DNA of 64,000 nt from Roseburia sp. (GCA_022771695.1 JALEKJ010000036.1:1-64000); one strand, 5' to 3'; numbered from the stretch's first letter, positions 45,476 through 55,020 are shown. A program made the numbers and translations. Notes: generated from the letters alone by a model not told the origin.

Positions 45476-47710
45476 TCAATTGTCTACTTTGTCATCTTGT
45501 GGTATTTCTTGCGTTATTTCCGGTGCTGCATCCCCTTCCGGCGCGTTGCCTCCTTCCTCCGGTCCTATCTCCTCCGGCAGCTTCTCTTCCTCGCCCGGCT
45601 CTGCCTCATTCGGCAGATTTCCCGCTTCTCCTGACAGGTTCTCTTCGCTCGGCAACTTCTCTTCGCTCAGCAGATTCTCTCCCTCTTCCGTTTCCTGCTC
45701 AGGCGCGGTCTGCTCTAAGAACTCCTCGGACATGTGCGCATATGGCAGAAATGCCAACGGCTCTTTGTTCTCGTGTGCCGCTTCCATAAATGTCTGCCAG
45801 ATTTCTCCGGGATAAGTATATCCCATCAAACCCTCCAGCTTTCGCGGCATATCATAGCCTACCCATACACTGGTCGTGTAATATCTGGTATATCCGACAA
45901 ACCATCCATCCTTCTGGTCATTCGTTGTTCCGGTCTTACCGGCACAAGGCATGTTGGAAAGCCCCAGTCCCTTTGCTGTGCCATTCGCAAACACTCCGGT
46001 AAGGACATCCGTCATCATGCGGGCTGCATTCTGGCGGTAAATTTGCTTTTCCTGTTTTGTCGATGCATACACTTCATTTCCCGACGCATCCAGAATCTTC
46101 ACAATACATGTTGGTGTCCGATAATTGCCGTCATTGGCAATCGCCGCATAACCGGAAGCCATCTCTAGGGCAGACGTGCCGTTCGTAAATCCTCCGAGCG
46201 CAGATGCCAGTCGATAGTCCTGTGCATCCAGCTTTGAGAAATTCATTTCCCGCAGATAAGACAAGCCACGCTCCGGCGTCAACTCCTCAAAAAGTCTCCA
46301 CGCGACCGTGTTAATTGACTTCTCTACTGCAACACGCACAGTCGTCTCTCCGATATACGCCCCGTTCGAATTCGTAGGTCCATTTTCAATCGGCTCGTCC
46401 ACCACAACACTCTCCGGTGTCAAGTTTTGCTCAAACATTGGCGTGTAGACAACCAGCGGCTTTATCGCACTCCCCGGTTGGCGAAAGCTCTGGTATGCGC
46501 GATTTAATGTGTAACCTGCAAAATTCTGTTTTCTTCCTCCCACGATTGCCTGCACATACCCGGTATCGTTGTTAATGCAGACTGCCGAAGCCTGCAATTC
46601 ATAGACACCTTCCTTGTTGACCTCTTCAAAACCTGCAAGCGTATTGTCCACAGATTCTTGAAGCTTTTCCTGCAAATTCATATCAAATGATGTATATATT
46701 TGATAGCCATTCCTGTAAAGCTTCTGTTGGCAGTCCGCATACAGCTCATCATAACTCTCATCGTAAGCCTCCTCATCCGACTCCGAAGCGAACTCATAGC
46801 GGAACTCAAATCCTTCAAGTTCCATTAATGCTTTTGTCGCACAATAATACGCATATGTCTCCACGTAGTCATTCTTCTCAACTGCATTCGGACGCTCTAA
46901 AATAATTTCCTCCACAATCGCGTTAGCATAATCAACCTCAGATATCTTACCATCCGCCTCCATGTTATATAAGATACGGTCCCTGCGCGCTAACGTATTC
47001 TTCATGTTCGTAAGCGGATTATAGAGTGTTGGATTATTTGGAATCGCACATAAAAAAGCAATCTCCGACAGGTCAAGCTCATCAACATCCCGATTAAAAT
47101 ATCCCCTGCTAGCTGACTGAATTCCGTAATAACCGTTTCCAAAATAAATATTATTCAGATAAAATTCAATAATCTCTTCTTTGGTGTATTTTTCCTCAAG
47201 GTTCCATGCAATAAAAATCTCTTCTACTTTTCGCTGCCACGTTTTCTCCTGTGAAATAAACACATTGCGCGCCAGTTGCATAGTAATCGTGCTTCCGCCC
47301 TGTGTCACCTTGCCGTTTTCGAGCATCGCTTTCACCGCACGAAGCAACGCACGGTAATCAACCCCGTCATGGCGGTAGAACTTCTTATCCTCTATGCTGA
47401 CAATCGCCGCTATCGCATTCGCCGGAATATCTTCCCGCTCTAAATAGTAGGACTCCTTTATCCCTTTCAGTGTAGAAATCACACTGCCGTCTGCTGCATA
47501 GACAATGCTCGTTTGATTTCCCCGAAATGTCTCGACGGTAGACTCTCTTACCAAATGATCCGCTTCTGCCTTAAGCGCTCTTACCTCCTGTGCATAGCCT
47601 CCAAAAAAGTAGTATGCACCCGCTCCCAGGATAAGCAGTAAAAGCACGAACTGTACCTTTACAAACAGCCAGAATTTCCGGTATTTCTTCTTTTTCTTTT
47701 TTCCCGACAA
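45476..47710 (-). CDS. class A penicillin-binding protein (PBP1-type) with acidic C-terminal tail
   Basis: 744 residues from the TTG at 47710 (AGGAGG 8 bases upstream); a GTG at 47719 is too close to that site. Cytoplasmic KKKKKKYRK, membrane anchor (about 15-37), glycosyltransferase domain with SIEDKKFYRHDG and GGSTITMQLARNVF, transpeptidase domain with Ser in GSAIKPLVVY, SINTVAW and AGKTGTTNDQKDGW. It polymerises and cross-links peptidoglycan. The last 80 residues are a Glu/Pro/Gly/Asn-rich tail, probably reaching through the wall. Confidence 0.94.
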   Translation of the reverse strand: MSGKKKKKKYRKFWLFVKVQFVLLLLILGAGAYYFFGGYAQEVRALKAEADHLVRESTVETFRGNQTSIVYAADGSVISTLKGIKESYYLEREDIPANAIAAIVSIEDKKFYRHDGVDYRALLRAVKAMLENGKVTQGGSTITMQLARNVFISQEKTWQRKVEEIFIAWNLEEKYTKEEIIEFYLNNIYFGNGYYGIQSASRGYFNRDVDELDLSEIAFLCAIPNNPTLYNPLTNMKNTLARRDRILYNMEADGKISEVDYANAIVEEIILERPNAVEKNDYVETYAYYCATKALMELEGFEFRYEFASESDEEAYDESYDELYADCQQKLYRNGYQIYTSFDMNLQEKLQESVDNTLAGFEEVNKEGVYELQASAVCINNDTGYVQAIVGGRKQNFAGYTLNRAYQSFRQPGSAIKPLVVYTPMFEQNLTPESVVVDEPIENGPTNSNGAYIGETTVRVAVEKSINTVAWRLFEELTPERGLSYLREMNFSKLDAQDYRLASALGGFTNGTSALEMASGYAAIANDGNYRTPTCIVKILDASGNEVYASTKQEKQIYRQNAARMMTDVLTGVFANGTAKGLGLSNMPCAGKTGTTNDQKDGWFVGYTRYYTTSVWVGYDMPRKLEGLMGYTYPGEIWQTFMEAAHENKEPLAFLPYAHMSEEFLEQTAPEQETEEGENLLSEEKLPSEENLSGEAGNLPNEAEPGEEEKLPEEIGPEEGGNAPEGDAAPEITQEIPQDDKVDN

Positions 47711-47787
47711 CGCGCACACCTCCTTTTCTCACAATATGACTTGCTGATGCTACACCTTTCTATACAATCATCCTGCTACCGATTTAC

Positions 47788-49398
47788 CTACAAATCTATC
47801 TTATGATAAGAAATTCCAATCTTAGAAAGCAGCTCTGCCTCCCTGTTTTGACAGGTAAAAATCAGTATCTGCCTGTCCATCCCGGAAAGTACCTTTAACG
47901 TCTGCTCCAAACGCGCATCATCGTACTGCGCGAACGCCTCATCCAGAAATATCGGCATTGTTTCCTCCCTGGTCACGGTCTCTCCTACCGCCAGACGCAG
48001 CGCAAGGTAAAACTGTTCCAGCGTACCGCGGCTCAACGCCTCCGGCGACACCTCTTTTCCATTAATTAATACCCACAGTTTTCCATTCTCATCAACACGG
48101 ACACTATCATATCTGCCGCCGGTAATCGCAGACACATAGCGTGACACTTCACCATTTAACGCGTCCCCTGCTTCCTCACAGAATTCTTTTGCAAGGCGCT
48201 CCAGCTCATCTGCCGCAAGCTGTACCGCATCGATTTCCCGCTGCAATTCCAGCTCACAATCCGTCTGTATGCTGAGCTGTTCCAACTGCTCGGCAATGTT
48301 GTAAAGGCGTGTCTCCTTCTCATCCAGCGCTTCATGCAATATCGCAAGCATCTGCTCCGCATGATTCGGCTCCTGCGTCGGCGCCTCCTGCTCCACCGGT
48401 AAGGGTATACGCTGCTTCTTTGCATGCCAAACAGCTATCCCACCAAGCAACGCAAATCCGAATGCTGCCAAGCCTAATCCACCTGTCATAAACCAAAACG
48501 CTTCTGTGCTGTGCAAAGCATCCTTGCCGACAAATAGAATCAGTACCATACCCACGGCTAAAAACGCCGCCAGCACAAACATCCTACTACCCATGCGCAT
48601 CCTATTCTTAGCGCGCTGCTCGTTTATCTGGTTGCTTTCCGTCATTTGCGCTACCGCGCTTTGTGCATGCCTGTCTGTCATTTGCGCTGCTGCACTCTGG
48701 CTCTCTGTATGCATGTCCTCCATCCGCAACTTTGCCTCGGCAATATCCTCCCGTAGTTTCAGGCAATCCCGCTGCAATATCTCCTGCTCAATCCGGAGCG
48801 CAGCCTGGCGCTGTTCCTTTTCGCTCTGCACTTTCTTTAACGCTGCGCTAAGCTTTTTTTTCTTTTCACGCAGCATCTCCACCGCCCGCGTCACCCGAAA
48901 GCCGGAATCTCCGCTCTCCGCCGCATCCGACAAATACTCCGCCAGCGAATCCGCCAGTTCTTTCCCTGTGACTGCTCCTGACTGTGGAATATCATAAGTA
49001 TTTCCAAATGTTTCCTTGTGTATACCTCCCAAGAGCATCGTAAGATCTCCGTAAGCAATCGACAACTCTTCTCCGTCTGCCTCATTGCGCAAAAAGTCAC
49101 GTTTCTCACGATAATAAAAATTACGCTCCAGAAAAAACGGCCGCCCCTCCACCTCAAAGCGAAGTGCTCCGCTATAATATGCCGGGGAATGCCACGGCTC
49201 ATACCGCTGATAACTGTCTGTCACAGGTGCTCTGCCTCTCCCCTTATCCATGCCAAAAAGCATTGCAAGCAAAAAAGCATGCACCGTGGATTTCCCCGCC
49301 TCATTCGCGCCGTATATCACATTAATTCCCGGCTCAAACTGTATCTTCTTCTCTTTTAATTTTCCAAAGCTAAAAATCTCTGCTTCCCGAATCTGCAT
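47788..49398 (-). CDS. YhaN/SbcC-like AAA ATPase with mid-protein membrane hairpin
   Basis: 536 residues from the ATG at 49398 (AGGGAG upstream). Walker A YGANEAGKST near residue 30, ABC signature LSRGTLEQFYLALRLA (about 470) and Walker B PIFLDEAFAQYDD. Between the ATPase halves lies a short coiled coil (about 170-230), two hydrophobic helices (about 260-315, FVLAAFLAVGMVLILFV and FWFMTGGLGLAAFGFALLG) and a second coil. B. subtilis YhaN is much longer but shares the layout. It pairs with the phosphoesterase upstream, giving an SbcCD/Mre11-Rad50-like pair anchored to the membrane. DNA processing is inferred. Confidence 0.85.
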   Translation of the reverse strand: MQIREAEIFSFGKLKEKKIQFEPGINVIYGANEAGKSTVHAFLLAMLFGMDKGRGRAPVTDSYQRYEPWHSPAYYSGALRFEVEGRPFFLERNFYYREKRDFLRNEADGEELSIAYGDLTMLLGGIHKETFGNTYDIPQSGAVTGKELADSLAEYLSDAAESGDSGFRVTRAVEMLREKKKKLSAALKKVQSEKEQRQAALRIEQEILQRDCLKLREDIAEAKLRMEDMHTESQSAAAQMTDRHAQSAVAQMTESNQINEQRAKNRMRMGSRMFVLAAFLAVGMVLILFVGKDALHSTEAFWFMTGGLGLAAFGFALLGGIAVWHAKKQRIPLPVEQEAPTQEPNHAEQMLAILHEALDEKETRLYNIAEQLEQLSIQTDCELELQREIDAVQLAADELERLAKEFCEEAGDALNGEVSRYVSAITGGRYDSVRVDENGKLWVLINGKEVSPEALSRGTLEQFYLALRLAVGETVTREETMPIFLDEAFAQYDDARLEQTLKVLSGMDRQILIFTCQNREAELLSKIGISYHKIDL

Positions 49399-49466
49399 TC
49401 TTTCTCCCTGTCTCCGTAATTCCAAAATCTCCTGTCCGACTTGCTATCTTTTCATAAAGGGATCAT

Positions 49467-50519
49467 CTATATATCATTCCCCAGCAATGCGTTCACACCG
49501 TACTCCAACGCCTTTTTCGTCACAATATCTGTTCCGTCACGACTCATCCTGCGAATGTATGCACCAAGAATCGAATCCGGATGGTCTGCCAAAAGTCTCT
49601 CGTAATCGTAATCGGGCGTCAATTCCTCACGGACATCTACAATCCGTTCCATCTGCGCCAACGCCTGCAGGTCAAAAGATATCTCCGGATCTCTTCGTCC
49701 GGAAAGCGTCAACCGGAAATACTGATATGTCGGGCGCTCCGCCAAAAGCTTTTTTGCCCATGTGACAATTTCCCGCTCTGTCGTCGCCGTGCTTACCGCA
49801 TACTCCTCATGGCAGTACTCACACTTTTTGATTGGGAAAAAGTGAACATCCACCTCCGACTTTGTAAGGTTGCCCATCCAGTACCCATGCGGTCCGATGT
49901 CATTACAATCAGTCGGTTCTAAGCTGCCTGCCATCACAGCACGATTCTCTGCCAGCCATCCGCTGCGATGAATGTGCCCTGCCGCCACATAATCAAATCC
50001 GTTCTGCAATATCTGCGTCACTGAGAACGGAATATGCCGCTCATCCCCTCCATGCGCCAGCAGAATGTTTAACCATTCCCGCTTCTTCGGGCGAAGTGTA
50101 TCATATTTACGTTCCCTGATTTCCCGATGCCAGTAACTCAACCCGTATACTGCCATATTTAGCTCCGGAAATTCAAAGCAGTCTGCATCTTCTCGCCGGA
50201 ACAGGTATACATTTTCCGCCCACGGATATGTTAAATAGTATGATTTCTGTCTCAGATAATCATGGTTTCCCACGATAAGCATCACGCGTGTCTGCAAAAT
50301 CCGGCGAAACAGTGCATCTACTTCTTTTAAGTCTTTTTTCAACGGCTGTCCATGAAAAAGGTCTCCTGTAATAAACAAAAAATCCGGCTTCTCACGCTCT
50401 GCCACGGCAATTACCTGTGCAAAGGAGTCCCAGATATCCTGCTTTCTCTTTTCACTCCATGCCTTTCCCACATCCGGTTCTACCCCAAGATGGACATCCG
50501 AAATATGTATAAATCTCAC
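49467..50519 (-). CDS. YhaO/SbcD-like metallophosphoesterase
   Basis: 350 residues from the GTG at 50519 (GGAG about 10 bases upstream); an ATG at 50543 is possible. Metal motifs in order: FIHISDVHLG, FITGDLFHG, IVGNHDYLR, LLAHGG, AAGHIHRSG. Mre11-type nuclease fold with a C-terminal region (about 270-350) that would bind the ATPase partner. Its stop lies 68 bases before the ATPase start. Confidence 0.9.
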   Translation of the reverse strand: MRFIHISDVHLGVEPDVGKAWSEKRKQDIWDSFAQVIAVAEREKPDFLFITGDLFHGQPLKKDLKEVDALFRRILQTRVMLIVGNHDYLRQKSYYLTYPWAENVYLFRREDADCFEFPELNMAVYGLSYWHREIRERKYDTLRPKKREWLNILLAHGGDERHIPFSVTQILQNGFDYVAAGHIHRSGWLAENRAVMAGSLEPTDCNDIGPHGYWMGNLTKSEVDVHFFPIKKCEYCHEEYAVSTATTEREIVTWAKKLLAERPTYQYFRLTLSGRRDPEISFDLQALAQMERIVDVREELTPDYDYERLLADHPDSILGAYIRRMSRDGTDIVTKKALEYGVNALLGNDI

Positions 50520-50632
50520 GTGCTCTCTTCTCCATTCATCCAAACATACTTTCTATTATTTTACACGTTCTCGCATGATTGTACAAGGATTCTGCCGGAT
50601 GCTTTTATACAGCAGAACATGGTTTACTATTG

Positions 50633-50672
50633 AAAAAAAGGGGGCGACAAAACTTTTCGTCGCCCCCTTTTT
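50633..50672. terminator. bidirectional intrinsic terminator between spoVT and the phosphoesterase gene
   Basis: GGGGGCGAC paired with GTCGCCCCC around a 9-base loop, with AAAAAAA before and TTTTT after. Ends the spoVT transcript one base after its stop. Confidence 0.92.
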
Positions 50673-50673
50673 C

Positions 50674-51222
50674 CTACTGTTCCATCTGTCTGCCGAGAAA
50701 TCCGGCAGCAGCAGCCACCAGCTTGCTCTCGGTTTCTGTCATCTTTTCTTTTTCCTCTTTCGAGCAGAGAATCACTGCTCCGATGGCATCCCCTTCACAG
50801 ATAATCGTGCTGACTGCCTGCTGGTGATACTCTCCCGCATCATCAAGCGTCAACTGTATAAAAGCAGAATCCTCCTTTGATGCCAGAAAATTTTTGCGCT
50901 CCCCGATTGTCTCCTCGAGCTGTGCGCTAATCGCTTTTCCCTCGAACTCCTTTTTCCCGCCTCCCGACGCAGCCACTACATGATCACAGTCCGTGATAAG
51001 CACCAAATGCCCTGTGGTCTGTGCCAGGCTCTCTGCATACTCTCCCGCAAATTGACTGAGTTCTCCGATTGGTGAATATTTTTTTAAGATAACTTCTCCT
51101 TCACGATCGGTAAATATTTCAAGCGGGTCGCCTTCGCGAATCCGCAGTGTGCGCCGAATCTCTTTCGGTATTACGATACGTCCAAGGTCATCTATTCTTC
51201 TAACGATTCCTGTAGCTTTCAC
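50674..51222 (-). CDS. spoVT: stage V sporulation protein T
   Basis: 182 residues from the GTG at 51222 (GGAGG 8 bases upstream), which gives the MKATGIVRRIDDLGR start of the B. subtilis protein. AbrB-type DNA-binding domain about 1-50 (RIVIPKEIRRTLRIREGDPLE), GAF-like domain about 60-180 ending AAAGFLGRQMEQ. Controls forespore genes and spore dormancy. Presence and a sigma-G-like promoter indicate a sporulating lineage. Confidence 0.96.
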   Translation of the reverse strand: MKATGIVRRIDDLGRIVIPKEIRRTLRIREGDPLEIFTDREGEVILKKYSPIGELSQFAGEYAESLAQTTGHLVLITDCDHVVAASGGGKKEFEGKAISAQLEETIGERKNFLASKEDSAFIQLTLDDAGEYHQQAVSTIICEGDAIGAVILCSKEEKEKMTETESKLVAAAAGFLGRQMEQ

Positions 51223-51285
51223 AATATTTTCCTCCATCATCAATTATTTCCAATATAGTTTCCTGCTATATTTTTGTTATGGAGT

Positions 51286-51315
51286 TATTATGTGAAAAAA
51301 TGGGAAATAATATTC
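51286..51315 (-). promoter_or_regulatory. sigma-G-like promoter of spoVT
   Basis: On the minus strand GAATA (51311-51315), 18 bases, CATAATA (51286-51292), matching the forespore consensus (GnATR, 18, CATnnTA). B. subtilis spoVT is sigma-G dependent, so position and sequence agree. A dyad TGGGAA-ATAATA-TTCCCA at 51301-51318 overlaps the -35. Confidence 0.65.
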
Positions 51316-51324
51316 CCACATAAT

Positions 51325-51793
51325 TTACACATGCTCAATCGGAAGTGCAACCAAATTTTCTCTTAAATATGTTTTCTTATCTATCAGGCAAAGTATAACA
51401 CCCATTCCTCTTGATTTTTCCTTTACCTTATCCAAAACGGGATTCGTTGCACCCATATTTGCTTTTGGATTTCCGGACATTTTAATTTCAATCGGATACA
51501 GAACTCCATCCTCATCAATGATAAGGTCTATCTCATTCTCACCGGAAGCACATTTATCTTTTCCTCTATAATAGAAAATGTTGAATCTGTAGTCCTTTCC
51601 CTCGTTGATATAGGACTTTAGTATCTCCGATACCATAAATGTTTCAAACATGTTTCCTGCCACGGCCGAACACTTCAGGGTGTCCGCTGTTAACCAGCGA
51701 GTAAGATAGCAAGCCAACCCAGTGTCTCTAAAATAGATTTTTGGAGTTTTGATTGCCCTGCTAAGTACACTTGCGCTATATGGTTGTAGCAAG
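51325..51793 (-). pseudogene. 3' remnant of a DUF4143 AAA-type ATPase gene
   Basis: About 155 codons of the C-terminal DUF4143 region: LLQPYSASVLSRAIKTPKIY, FRDTGLACYLTRW and the nuclease-like core EIDLIIDEDG...YPIEIKMSGN. The AAA ATPase half (normally about 200 residues with Walker motifs) is missing. The frame starts abruptly after the FMN-riboswitch terminator and runs back through it without a ribosome binding site. Such proteins are mobile and toxin-like or defence-related in some contexts, but no claim is made here. Confidence 0.85.
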
Positions 51794-51799
51794 AACAAT

Positions 51800-51836
51800 A
51801 AAAAATGCTCTGAAATGGTACACCATCTCAGAGCAT
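51800..51836 (-). terminator. intrinsic terminator of the FMN riboswitch
   Basis: On the minus strand ATGCTCTGAGATGGT-GT-ACCATTTCAGAGCAT followed by TTTTTATT, 34 bases after the aptamer. One mismatch in 15 pairs. Confidence 0.88.
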
Positions 51837-51870
51837 CATATACTGTGCGCAAAATATTTCATCCTTGCGT

Positions 51871-51980
51871 TATCTTCTTTCATCCAGACTTTACTGTCGG
51901 CTTCGGAGTTACACCGAATCATGCCTTGCGGCTCGTGGGCTTTACCACCGGTAGGGAATTGCACCCTGCCCTGAAGACAT
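51871..51980 (-). ncRNA. FMN riboswitch (RFN element) with no riboflavin gene downstream
   Basis: On the minus strand the RFN blocks occur in order: CTTCAGGGCAGGGTG, AATTCCCTACCGGTGGTAAAG, CCCACGAGC, GGTGTAACTCCGAAGCCGAC, AGTAAAGTCTGGATG. P1 is TGTCTTC with GAAGATA. It has its own promoter and terminator. It should switch off riboflavin transport or synthesis genes, but only the DUF4143 remnant follows. Confidence 0.95.
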
Positions 51981-51995
51981 TATTCAATTATTTGA

Positions 51996-52024
51996 AGTAT
52001 ACTCCATATGGGATACATTGCCAA
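51996..52024 (-). promoter_or_regulatory. sigma-A promoter of the FMN riboswitch
   Basis: On the minus strand TTGGCA (52019-52024), 17 bases, TATACT (51996-52001), 16 bases upstream of the aptamer. Confidence 0.8.
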
Positions 52025-52100
52025 GAAGCCACATCATCTGACCAACCCCATGGTAACAGCTCAGCCCACACCATTAAGCTGTCCCTTCGATGCTTTCTCG

Positions 52101-54752
52101 CTATTTCACTCTTATTTTCTGTCCCTCATAAATATACCTCTGGCTCATAATCTCAGGATTTAATTCTGCCAACTGAGCCAATGACAATTTATTCTTTCTT
52201 GCGATTTTATAGAGATAATCGCCCCTTTGAACAACGTAATATTCCGCATTGGGATTTGCTGCGGGAGTCTGAGAATCCACAATTTTACCTGTGAAGCCCA
52301 CAACAATCTTCTGTCCCGGACGAATCAGATTAGGATTCTTAATCTGAGGATTCAGAGCCAATAATGCCGATAAGCTCATATGATTCCTACGGGCAATTTT
52401 TCCCAAGGTATCTCCCTTAACAACAATATATTCAATCGGTACACTGACCGTCTCCTCCTTAACTGCGGTGGAGGAAGTGCTGCCCTGGCTGTCCCAAGAA
52501 GCATCAGAGTCATCACTGCTTGCTCTCTCTGCAAAAGCAAAGTTAGAGGAATGGGTCACGGTAAAGGTTACTTTACCTGCTGCGAGGGAATAGGGTACTG
52601 TCTCATCACTGGTTCCGTCACCATTCTTGTCATGGAGAATCACCAGCTTGGAAGAGTCAATTCCGTTGGGCACAGGCATCGTGATTGTCACCGGCATACG
52701 AAGATTACCCTCTATTGCCGTGGCAGAACCTGCTGAACTTGTCTGCATAAGCTTCAAGTCTAACTGAACCGCTTTGCTGTAAGAACTGCTGCTGATAGCA
52801 ATTCCTGAACCTGCCTTGTCACCAATCACAAGCTGCACACTACTGCTGTCAGCTGCATTAAAGGCTGCTCCCGTCACAGACACTTTTCCATTTATGCTGC
52901 CTGACACTGCTGAATCAATAGCAGGTTCTTTGTTTTCAATACTCTTGTCTTTTGCATAGTCATTTTCCAGACTCTTAAGCTTGGTAAGAAGTGCTGTATT
53001 CACAGTACCATCTGCTGCCTGAACTTCAGATGCAATCTTTGCCACAGTAAATCTGCTGAGCAAATCAGACACCACATCTGCTGCAGCTCCCGGAGCGTTA
53101 CTCCAGCCTCTGTCTAACACATCCTGTACACTCTGCTTAGGATCAACTGTACCAACCGCATAATTGGAAAACTTATCAGATTCAAAGGTTAGGGTTCCTG
53201 CTGCTGCATCATAGATTGCCGGAATCTTCTCATATACACCCTGGTGCTCACGCACTACTACATACTGCTTTGAAGCATCAAGGTCTGTACCAACCTGTAG
53301 TGTTACAGTGATTTTATCAGTTAATTCCTCCAAATCCTTTCTCCACACCTCGGTACTGCTTCCCTTATTGACAATCTGAGCCAAATCAACCTCCAGCCAG
53401 CTCTTAACCTCAACACCCGAAGCTGCATCACTGGACTGTAATTTGTTTTTATCAGCATCACTAATAGCAGAATCCGTTACCGTAAGCTCCAGATTACCCG
53501 AATCGATAACCTTCTCCCCGCCAACAATCTGAGCACCTGTCACATCCTTAGCCTCAGCTATCACCTTATCTTCACTTTTTGTAAACAGTGCGCTCAAATG
53601 AAGATTCGTCTTAGGCATGGTAAATGTAAAGATACTTACCTCACTGCCTGCCGTAACCACATTTCCGTTCAATGAACCGGAAATAAACTGATAACCATAG
53701 TTCGGCTTAATCTGAACGGTTACTGTTGCTCCTGCCTTGATTGAAATATATCCTTCATGCTCATTCTGCATAAATGGCTCGCTGTCATTTAATACATTAT
53801 TTTCTTCTGAATCCACAGCAGAAATAATTTTTACCGTTCCATTCTGCACTACACCATCTACACCATACTTATCGGAATCGTCCGACCATGTTATGGTTTT
53901 GTTTCCATCATCATATTTTAAATCATATGCTTTCTGCTCATTCAAGGTATATACCTTCCCATTTTCTATGGGACCTTCCCATACCTTATAACCATCATTT
54001 ATTCCCTCTAATGCGGCAGAAGCCAAGAAGCCGCCCTCAACACTTATAACCTTTAAATAGACAGTCGCTACAGAAGCATTAAAAACATATCTGGAACCAT
54101 CATAAACCAAATTTGTTGTATCACTGGGATTAGCCAACTCATTCCATACATTTCCATCATAGGAATATTGAATCTTAGCCCCTATAACCGGCATACCTTC
54201 GGGAACCTCCGTACTGCTATATTGCCCGTAATCTAACAGATTACCGAAATTATCCCACAGTTCAACAGAGATTGCGTCAGTCGGCGCCTCTGTGTTGCCT
54301 CCACCGGGATTATTATCCTCAAAAGCTACATTTAAAGCTACAAATGTAGCCAAATCCGCCACGCCAAGACTTCTAAGCGTAAAAGTATAGGTTGTCACCT
54401 TTCCTACTGTCACCGCTGCATCATCAGGGAAAGAAAGACCGCTTTCTCCACCTGTTCTAAGCACACCCTTTTTGCCTTCTTCATTTGCTGTAAGCTCCAC
54501 CACAATCTCAGTATCCAAAGAGTCAATTACCACTCTTGATGAATTACCGCTGTACTGTGTACCGCCAATGGTCAATGTCGCGGTACCATTGGCTCCCGTA
54601 AAGTCTCCACTTGAAACCGTTGCTCCTGGCCATCCCAGTTCCAAATTTTCATTTTCTGCTCTTACCTGCACTGGTATATACGCCATTGACATAACCATGC
54701 ATAAGGTAAGAATTCTTGTTAAAAATCTTTGCAGTTTTTTCTTAATGTTCAT
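52101..54752 (-). CDS. large secreted protein with two C-terminal LysM domains
   Basis: 883 residues. Signal peptide about 1-32 (LTRILTLCMVMSMAYIPVQVRA). A long beta-rich, Ser/Thr/Asp/Asn-rich body with no catalytic motif recognised; one segment (about 315-400; GATVTVQIKPNYGYQFISG) looks like the repeat folds of surface proteins. LysM domains at about 775-825 (EYIVVKGDTLGKIARRNHMS) and 835-883 (YYVVQRGDYLYKIARKNKLS) would bind peptidoglycan. A Ser/Asp linker (about 750-770) precedes them. GGGGAGGG precedes the ATG. AT-richer by eye than the surroundings, in a region of decayed genes, suggesting acquisition. Confidence 0.85.
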   Translation of the reverse strand: MNIKKKLQRFLTRILTLCMVMSMAYIPVQVRAENENLELGWPGATVSSGDFTGANGTATLTIGGTQYSGNSSRVVIDSLDTEIVVELTANEEGKKGVLRTGGESGLSFPDDAAVTVGKVTTYTFTLRSLGVADLATFVALNVAFEDNNPGGGNTEAPTDAISVELWDNFGNLLDYGQYSSTEVPEGMPVIGAKIQYSYDGNVWNELANPSDTTNLVYDGSRYVFNASVATVYLKVISVEGGFLASAALEGINDGYKVWEGPIENGKVYTLNEQKAYDLKYDDGNKTITWSDDSDKYGVDGVVQNGTVKIISAVDSEENNVLNDSEPFMQNEHEGYISIKAGATVTVQIKPNYGYQFISGSLNGNVVTAGSEVSIFTFTMPKTNLHLSALFTKSEDKVIAEAKDVTGAQIVGGEKVIDSGNLELTVTDSAISDADKNKLQSSDAASGVEVKSWLEVDLAQIVNKGSSTEVWRKDLEELTDKITVTLQVGTDLDASKQYVVVREHQGVYEKIPAIYDAAAGTLTFESDKFSNYAVGTVDPKQSVQDVLDRGWSNAPGAAADVVSDLLSRFTVAKIASEVQAADGTVNTALLTKLKSLENDYAKDKSIENKEPAIDSAVSGSINGKVSVTGAAFNAADSSSVQLVIGDKAGSGIAISSSSYSKAVQLDLKLMQTSSAGSATAIEGNLRMPVTITMPVPNGIDSSKLVILHDKNGDGTSDETVPYSLAAGKVTFTVTHSSNFAFAERASSDDSDASWDSQGSTSSTAVKEETVSVPIEYIVVKGDTLGKIARRNHMSLSALLALNPQIKNPNLIRPGQKIVVGFTGKIVDSQTPAANPNAEYYVVQRGDYLYKIARKNKLSLAQLAELNPEIMSQRYIYEGQKIRVK

Positions 54753-54800
54753 GTTGTTCCCTCCCCGTAATATTTTGATTCTATATTTTATTGGTTCAGG

Positions 54801-55020
54801 CTAATTCCTTGCCCAGCCTGCACAAAGCGTGATTGGCTTTGTCGTACTCCAGTCAAAGTCATCCCCTTTCTTTTCATAGAAATCTATCCCCATCAGCATC
54901 TTCACTTGCTTGCCGTTGCAATCAGGCTCAGCATACTAGCCGGTAAATATATAGCCTTCTACCGGCTCATATTCCTGACCTATATTGTATTCCATATCAT
55001 TTTTCATAGGCATCAGCCCT
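54801..55020 (-). pseudogene. remnant of an InlB-type B-repeat surface protein with an in-frame amber codon
   Basis: The reading frame gives GYIFTG, stop, YAEPDCNGKQV...ITLCAGWARN. This is the pattern of a listeria-type repeat (GYTFTGWY...TLYAGW), where the TAG sits exactly at the conserved Trp (TGG to TAG). No start with a ribosome binding site remains. It lies between the LysM gene and an MscS remnant. Confidence 0.65.

Noticed and set aside
52025..52100. Transposase 3' end (a short frame ending ELLPWGWSDDV... was reminiscent of IS66-type proteins)
   Set aside because: Only about 25 codons, similarity too weak, no inverted repeats or target duplication visible.
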